Positions 14,024-17,767 of a stretch of 17,767 nucleotides of DNA are shown in pieces (position 1 is the stretch's first letter; every line of letters begins with the position of its first letter). This DNA is from Clostridia bacterium (lineage in GTDB: Bacteria; Bacillota; Clostridia; Oscillospirales; CAG-272), in assembly GCA_900763885.1 (NCBI GenBank), contig CAAFLY010000156.1:1-17767 (forward strand), written 5' to 3'. Both the position numbers and the translations under genes were made by a program. The notes beneath the pieces are model-generated. The model was not told where the DNA came from and did no database searches. It worked only from the letters and a program-made list of their open reading frames with translations.

Positions 14024-15556
14024 TTACTCTCCCTGCTCGATGGCGGCAAAGGCTTCGTTGACCTCGTCGATCTTCTTTTCCGCCTTTTTCAGTTTCTTTT
14101 CGTACAGGGACGTGAACGCCTGCTCCTTCTTGTTCAGACGGAAGATGTCCATCACGCCTTCGTTGTAATCGCCGAACTGGTAGTACCAGCCGAGATCGTA
14201 TACGCGCGTTTCAAAGATCAGATCGAGCATGGCTGCCGATTCCTCATCGCGCGCGGATTTGGTTTTGAGTGTGACATCATAGTACGCCGGGGTGACGGTG
14301 TACATGCCCTCGCACGCCAGCGCCTCTGCCATGATCCCGCTCTTTTCGAGATCCGCCGGACCCTGCGGGATGCAGAAGAATACGGAATGCCACGAGCCGA
14401 CCGTGTTGTAATATTCCGTCTGCGCCTCGTCATACTTCGGATACGGTACGATGCCGAAATCCGCCTCCATGTCACGCAGCTTCGGTACGATCTGCATCAG
14501 CTGCATGAAGAAGAGCGCCTGGTTGTTCGAGAACATTTCGACCGCCACCAGATCGGAAGCGTCCACGGCTCTCTGGTACTGGAACGAAAGCGATTTGTTT
14601 CTGCCGAACGGGACGAATTTGTCCAGAGTGTTTACCACCTTTTCCGTGTTCAGGCTGAGTACGATCTTGCCGCTCTCGTCCACCTTTGCGCACTTTTCGC
14701 CGGATGCGTTGACCACCGCCATGCAGCTGTCGTCCCAGATGAGGGCACCATACTGGTCGTCACGGGTCCATTCGCCGTCGCCGTTCAGATCCACCGCCGC
14801 CACCTCACAGAGCGAAAGGAACTTGTCGAGCGTCCATGCGCCGGATTTTACCATATCGTACGGGCTTTCGATGTTGTAGTTGTCCGCGAGCACCTTATTG
14901 AAGAGGATCGTGCAGGTCGCGTCGTTGTCCGCTGTGGAAATGTCGCCCGTCGTGTAGTAGAGGCGGTTCAAAACGGTCAGATCCGCGTTTGCCTTCTGAT
15001 CCCACCACGGAGCTGTGAAATCGATCTCCGGGATCGTTTTCAGATCCAGCAGCGTGCCGCTCAACGCCATTTTGCAGGTCGTATAACCGGGTAAGAGCAT
15101 GAAGGCGTAGTGGTTGTCGCCCGCCATGATCAGATTGTCGATGGGCTTGAGCACCTGCTCGTGGACGCAATAGGATTGGGTTTCCATGTTGTAGTCGTAG
15201 GAGACGATCTTCACGTTGAAGCGATCCTCAATCGTGGCGTTTCGCTCGTAGCGCGCGTCGTTTATCGCTTCTCCGGTCAGCTCCGTGGCACCGAATTCAT
15301 TCTTCGATGTGCCGGATACCGTGTTCGCGCCCTCAACGTTGTACGCCACAAAGATCGGGGTGTCCTCGCCGCCGTAGTCCTTTTCCGGGAGCTTGGCGTA
15401 GGGACGCTCTGTCTCCGTTTCGGTTTCTTCTGTCGTTTCGGTTGTATCTGCCGCCGCCTTGTCCATATCCGTTTCTTTTCCGCCGCTGGAGCAGGAGATC
15501 ATCGTCGGAGCAAGAAGCAGAAATGCCAAAAGCAGCGTAAAAATGTGCTTTTTCAT
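14024..15556 (-). CDS. Extracellular solute-binding lipoprotein of an ABC sugar-type importer
   Basis: A 510-residue lipoprotein: signal peptide MKKHIFTLLLAFLLLAPTMISC with Cys22 as the lipidated residue, then a low-complexity Thr/Glu linker (about 38-51), then a large two-lobe binding domain. DLNGDGEWTRDD (256-267) looks like an EF-hand/dockerin-type calcium loop, common in clostridial binding proteins of the family 1 type. A C-terminal charged, coiled-coil-like stretch (KKLKKAEKKIDEV) ends the protein. It would capture a carbohydrate at the cell surface for an ABC permease. No permease or ATPase gene is adjacent: the next genes on both sides are enzymes, so it is an orphan that must use permeases encoded elsewhere. 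The start at 15556 has GGAAGGAAA upstream. The binding-protein call is good; the ligand is unknown. Confidence 0.88.
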   Translation of the reverse strand: MKKHIFTLLLAFLLLAPTMISCSSGGKETDMDKAAADTTETTEETETETERPYAKLPEKDYGGEDTPIFVAYNVEGANTVSGTSKNEFGATELTGEAINDARYERNATIEDRFNVKIVSYDYNMETQSYCVHEQVLKPIDNLIMAGDNHYAFMLLPGYTTCKMALSGTLLDLKTIPEIDFTAPWWDQKANADLTVLNRLYYTTGDISTADNDATCTILFNKVLADNYNIESPYDMVKSGAWTLDKFLSLCEVAAVDLNGDGEWTRDDQYGALIWDDSCMAVVNASGEKCAKVDESGKIVLSLNTEKVVNTLDKFVPFGRNKSLSFQYQRAVDASDLVAVEMFSNNQALFFMQLMQIVPKLRDMEADFGIVPYPKYDEAQTEYYNTVGSWHSVFFCIPQGPADLEKSGIMAEALACEGMYTVTPAYYDVTLKTKSARDEESAAMLDLIFETRVYDLGWYYQFGDYNEGVMDIFRLNKKEQAFTSLYEKKLKKAEKKIDEVNEAFAAIEQGE

Positions 15557-15686
15557 ATCAGGATTTCCTTCCTATACGTAATCTGTCGTGTCTTTTGGGG
15601 ATATTTTGGGTGCTGCACAGTCGGTCGGTTCCACCGCTCAAAAAGTCAGATTTCTCAATAGAATCTTGCCGGGGTTCTATAGGGGG

Positions 15687-15728
15687 CGCGGAGAGAGTCT
15701 TTATACGGTATGTCAGGCTCCCTCCGCG
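15687..15728 (-). other. Intercistronic stem-loop after the second TIM-barrel gene
   Basis: CGCGGAGAGAG (15687-15697) and CTCCCTCCGCG (15718-15728) pair over 11 positions with one mismatch or wobble and a 20-nt loop. It begins 10 nt after the isomerase stop on the minus strand and has no T-tail. It may protect the upstream mRNA or attenuate, setting the level of the binding-protein transcript relative to the enzymes. Confidence 0.45.
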
Positions 15729-15738
15729 GTGATTGCAT

Positions 15739-16536
15739 TTACCGTGCGCCGAGATTTTTGAGGATCGCGTTCATGTAGCCATAGCTTTCCGCTGCGATCC
15801 GGGTCGCGTCCGTCAGACTCTGGTCGGGCCCGATGACCTCCAGACAAACCGGTCCGTTGTAGTTCGCGTCCACCATCGCGCGGAAATAGCCGAACAGATC
15901 GATGTCGCCTCTACCGCACGCCTGATTCGTCGGATCTCCCGGGGAAGGACCGTCACCCTTGCAGTCCCGGATGTGGATGTGCTTCATGCGGGAAAGCACC
16001 GCAGGCAAAGCCTTCGCCGGATTTTCGCCCGCTCTGTGAATGTGCGACGGATCCATGTCTACGCCGAACGCCGGAGAGGTCACGCCCTCCATCATCCGCA
16101 GCGTCGTGGGTGTGGAATATACCGCGGCGCCTACGTGTGCCTTGACACACAGCGTGATGCCGAATTTCTCCGCGTCCTCTGCCAGAGACTGGGTCTGCGC
16201 GATCGATTCCTTCAGACTCTCTTCATCGTTCATCGTGCCGCCCGGGCCAATGTTCACGATCGGAATGCCGATCTCCGCACACGCCTCAAACGCGGTCAGC
16301 AGCCGTTCTCTGTCGCGGGACGCAACCTCTGTGCTGAGGAAGGGAAGCTCCAGCTCGTCACGGATCGCACGAAGCTCCGCCGCCTGCTCTCTCCACGCGG
16401 ACAGATTCAGATGCTCGCACATACCGGCGATCGCGGAGATCTCCACGCCGTCGTAGCCGCACTTTTTGATCGCTTCCGCCGCTTCCCGGAAGGATACTGT
16501 CTTGAACAGTACACTGTTTACACCTAATTTAATCAT
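15739..16536 (-). CDS. Sugar phosphate isomerase/epimerase-like TIM barrel (2)
   Basis: A 265-residue xylose-isomerase-like TIM-barrel protein (COG1082/AP_endonuc_2 type). YDGVEISA (28-35) is the typical strand-2 segment. Metal-site candidates are Asp162 and His165 in VDMDPSHIH, His186/His188 in KHIHIRD, and Glu233 in CLEVIG. The first-ligand position, often Glu before an xH, reads VKAHVG (131-136), so Lys132 replaces Glu, unlike the other copy. Family members isomerise or epimerise sugars or cyclitols, dehydrate inosose (IolE), or cleave 3-keto-glycosides. Cytoplasmic. The start at 16536 has AAGGAGA 5 nt upstream. It lies downstream of the related gene at 16734-17594 and before the binding-protein gene. 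The two are only distantly similar, so they likely have different steps. Confidence 0.87.
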   Translation of the reverse strand: MIKLGVNSVLFKTVSFREAAEAIKKCGYDGVEISAIAGMCEHLNLSAWREQAAELRAIRDELELPFLSTEVASRDRERLLTAFEACAEIGIPIVNIGPGGTMNDEESLKESIAQTQSLAEDAEKFGITLCVKAHVGAAVYSTPTTLRMMEGVTSPAFGVDMDPSHIHRAGENPAKALPAVLSRMKHIHIRDCKGDGPSPGDPTNQACGRGDIDLFGYFRAMVDANYNGPVCLEVIGPDQSLTDATRIAAESYGYMNAILKNLGAR

Positions 16537-16733
16537 AAAGCTCTCCTTTTCGGATGAAATTTTCTACCTTATACGCCTGAGTCCGCGGATAAGCCCCTCC
16601 CCAAAAGAGAAACAAAGGATCCGCACCCAGAATCGCCTAAGCCTTTTTTTCACAAAAGCCTTGCGGAGGCCGGGAGAACGCTGAAGGAGTCTTCTGCTTT
16701 CCATAAAGACGCGTTCCCCCGTTCCCTGCGTCC

Positions 16734-17594
16734 TCAGTTCAGTCTGCCGAGGATGTTCTGCAGCGCCGTCTCGTAAGCCTGCTCCGCGCGCGCCTTGATC
16801 TCGGCGCAGTTGTCCTTGTTCGCGTACTCGAGGATAAACGGAGTCTTGTCCGTGAAGCGCATGTACAGCTCCATGAACCGGGGCCAGTCGATGTCGCCGT
16901 CGCCGAGATTCACGCCGTAGGTCGCGTTGATCTTGCGGTCCTTGCCGTGGAAGTAGTACACGTCGTGCTTCAGATGACGGAACATACCCTCCTCGTCCTC
17001 CGCCGCGATAAAGTTCGCCGGATCCAGCATTGCGCCAAGCCGTACGCCCGATTCCGCTTCCAGCTCCTCGATCAGCGTCTTGAGCCTGCGCGGCGACGGA
17101 ATGACGTCGAGCACACAAGCCTCCAGAGCCATATATACCCCGCGCGCCTCCGCCTCCAGACACACGAACCGCAGCGTTTCCTTGATGCGCGCATAGTCCG
17201 TCTCGTATCTGTCCGCGTTGATTCCGCGCTGTCCCGGTGTGAAGCCGCATTCGCTCGCCAGATACGGTATCCCCGCCTCCGCCGCCATGTCGATGTACCG
17301 GAGAATGTACTCCTTCTCCCGCGCCATCACCTCATCGTCCGGATTCCGCAGGTCCGTGAACATCCCGAGCGAGGTCACCTCGATCCCGCGCGCACGGAAT
17401 TCGTCTGCCGCTTCCCGTACCCGCGCCGGTGTGATCCCCGTGAGATCCCCGATCCCGTTGTACGCCCAGCCGCCCAGATCGCTGTGGACAAAGCATAGCT
17501 CCGTGCACTTAAAGCCGACCTCCTGCATCCGCTGCGCCGTTTCGCTCACCGACAGCCCGTTGAACGACCGCGTTGTAATCCCGATGTTCAGCAT
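16734..17594 (-). CDS. Sugar phosphate isomerase/epimerase-like TIM barrel (1)
   Basis: A 286-residue TIM-barrel protein of the same broad family, with the full set of candidate metal ligands: Glu158 (ALEAC), Asp191 (MLDPAN), His216 (YFHGKD) and Glu256 (ILEYAN). The MLDPANF and FHGKD segments recall IolE/DTE-type enzymes. Probably a cytoplasmic epimerase, isomerase or dehydratase for a sugar or cyclitol. The start at 17594 has AAGGAGG 7 nt upstream; an in-frame GTG at 17708 exists but the added 38 residues are charged and unrelated to the family fold, and no site precedes it. It is the first visible gene of the minus-strand locus; a further gene may lie upstream beyond the window. Confidence 0.88.
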   Translation of the reverse strand: MLNIGITTRSFNGLSVSETAQRMQEVGFKCTELCFVHSDLGGWAYNGIGDLTGITPARVREAADEFRARGIEVTSLGMFTDLRNPDDEVMAREKEYILRYIDMAAEAGIPYLASECGFTPGQRGINADRYETDYARIKETLRFVCLEAEARGVYMALEACVLDVIPSPRRLKTLIEELEAESGVRLGAMLDPANFIAAEDEEGMFRHLKHDVYYFHGKDRKINATYGVNLGDGDIDWPRFMELYMRFTDKTPFILEYANKDNCAEIKARAEQAYETALQNILGRLN

Positions 17595-17767
17595 TCTTTC
17601 TCCTCCTTTTCCGAGAGCTGTATTTCCTTCTGTCGTATTTTTCGCCGCACTGCGCGGCTTCTTCATTCCCGTATGCCGTTCGTCATTTTGCGGGGGCACA
17701 TCCGCCACAGACAGCGCGAAAAGTAAAGTCCGTTCGATGTGCCGCCTGCGCGCCGCGTTCCGGTTTC
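17595..17767. other. Upstream region of the TIM-barrel locus, to window end
   Basis: 173 nt with no recognised gene. Two minus-strand frames run from the window edge to stops and could be the tail of an upstream gene, but neither is recognisable. A small GC-rich hairpin GCCGC-ACTGC-GCGGC lies at 17644-17658. No convincing promoter for the minus-strand locus was found, so it may begin further upstream. Confidence 0.35.

Noticed and set aside
12560..15094. Plus-strand frames of 312 and 366 codons (12560-13498, 13994-15094)
   Set aside because: They are antisense to the sulfatase-fold and binding-protein genes, with no ribosome binding site or recognisable domain.
1..17767. CRISPR array, tRNA, rRNA, insertion sequence or prophage genes
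   Set aside because: No regularly spaced direct repeats, tRNA-like cloverleaf with TTCRA loop, transposase or phage protein was recognised on either strand.

Overview
The window looks like chromosomal DNA of a spore-forming, anaerobic clostridial Firmicute with a fairly GC-rich genome, of the Oscillospiraceae/Christensenellales kind often seen in gut metagenomes. The evidence is strong GGAGG-type ribosome binding sites, a CotH spore-coat-kinase-like lipoprotein, a two-gene SufC/SufB-like iron-sulfur unit, and clostridial-style solute-binding lipoproteins. No rRNA, tRNA, CRISPR array, transposase or phage gene is visible. The lineage is an inference from gene content; no marker gene settles it.

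Left part (1-5.4 kb): a minus-strand group made of a two-helix membrane protein, a small lipoprotein and alanine racemase (alr, cut by the window start). It is divergent from a plus-strand CotH-domain lipoprotein with a good promoter at 1763-1791. Next comes aspartate-semialdehyde dehydrogenase (asd), with a near-consensus promoter overlapped by a long inverted repeat and a clear terminator after it.

Middle (5.4-9.0 kb): a plus-strand unit with its own strong promoter: SufC-like ATPase, a SufB/D-like scaffold, and a class I (type Ic-like) aspartate aminotransferase. The SufC/SufB pair without SufS, SufU or a second SufB/D protein resembles the minimal SMS iron-sulfur system. A G-quadruplex-type G-run lies across the aminotransferase stop codon, and a bidirectional terminator separates this unit from the convergent right-hand locus.

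Right part (9.06-17.6 kb): seven co-directional minus-strand genes, in transcription order: TIM-barrel sugar isomerase/epimerase, a second one, an orphan solute-binding lipoprotein, a cytoplasmic sulfatase-fold (alkaline phosphatase superfamily) enzyme with Thr in place of the formylglycine Cys/Ser, a Gfo/Idh/MocA oxidoreductase, an AraC-type regulator, and a second Gfo/Idh/MocA oxidoreductase. Together they look like a carbohydrate or cyclitol catabolic locus: uptake by the lipoprotein, removal of a charged group by the sulfatase-fold enzyme, and redox/epimerase (3-keto-type) chemistry by the oxidoreductases and TIM barrels, under AraC control. The substrate is unknown. Both oxidoreductases share an unusual HxKAxxxH segment where the family normally has DxGxH.

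The gaps between genes hold a family of roughly 65-nt palindromic repeats (two clear copies, two diverged, two partial), which no gene call explains, and hints of a second repeat family.
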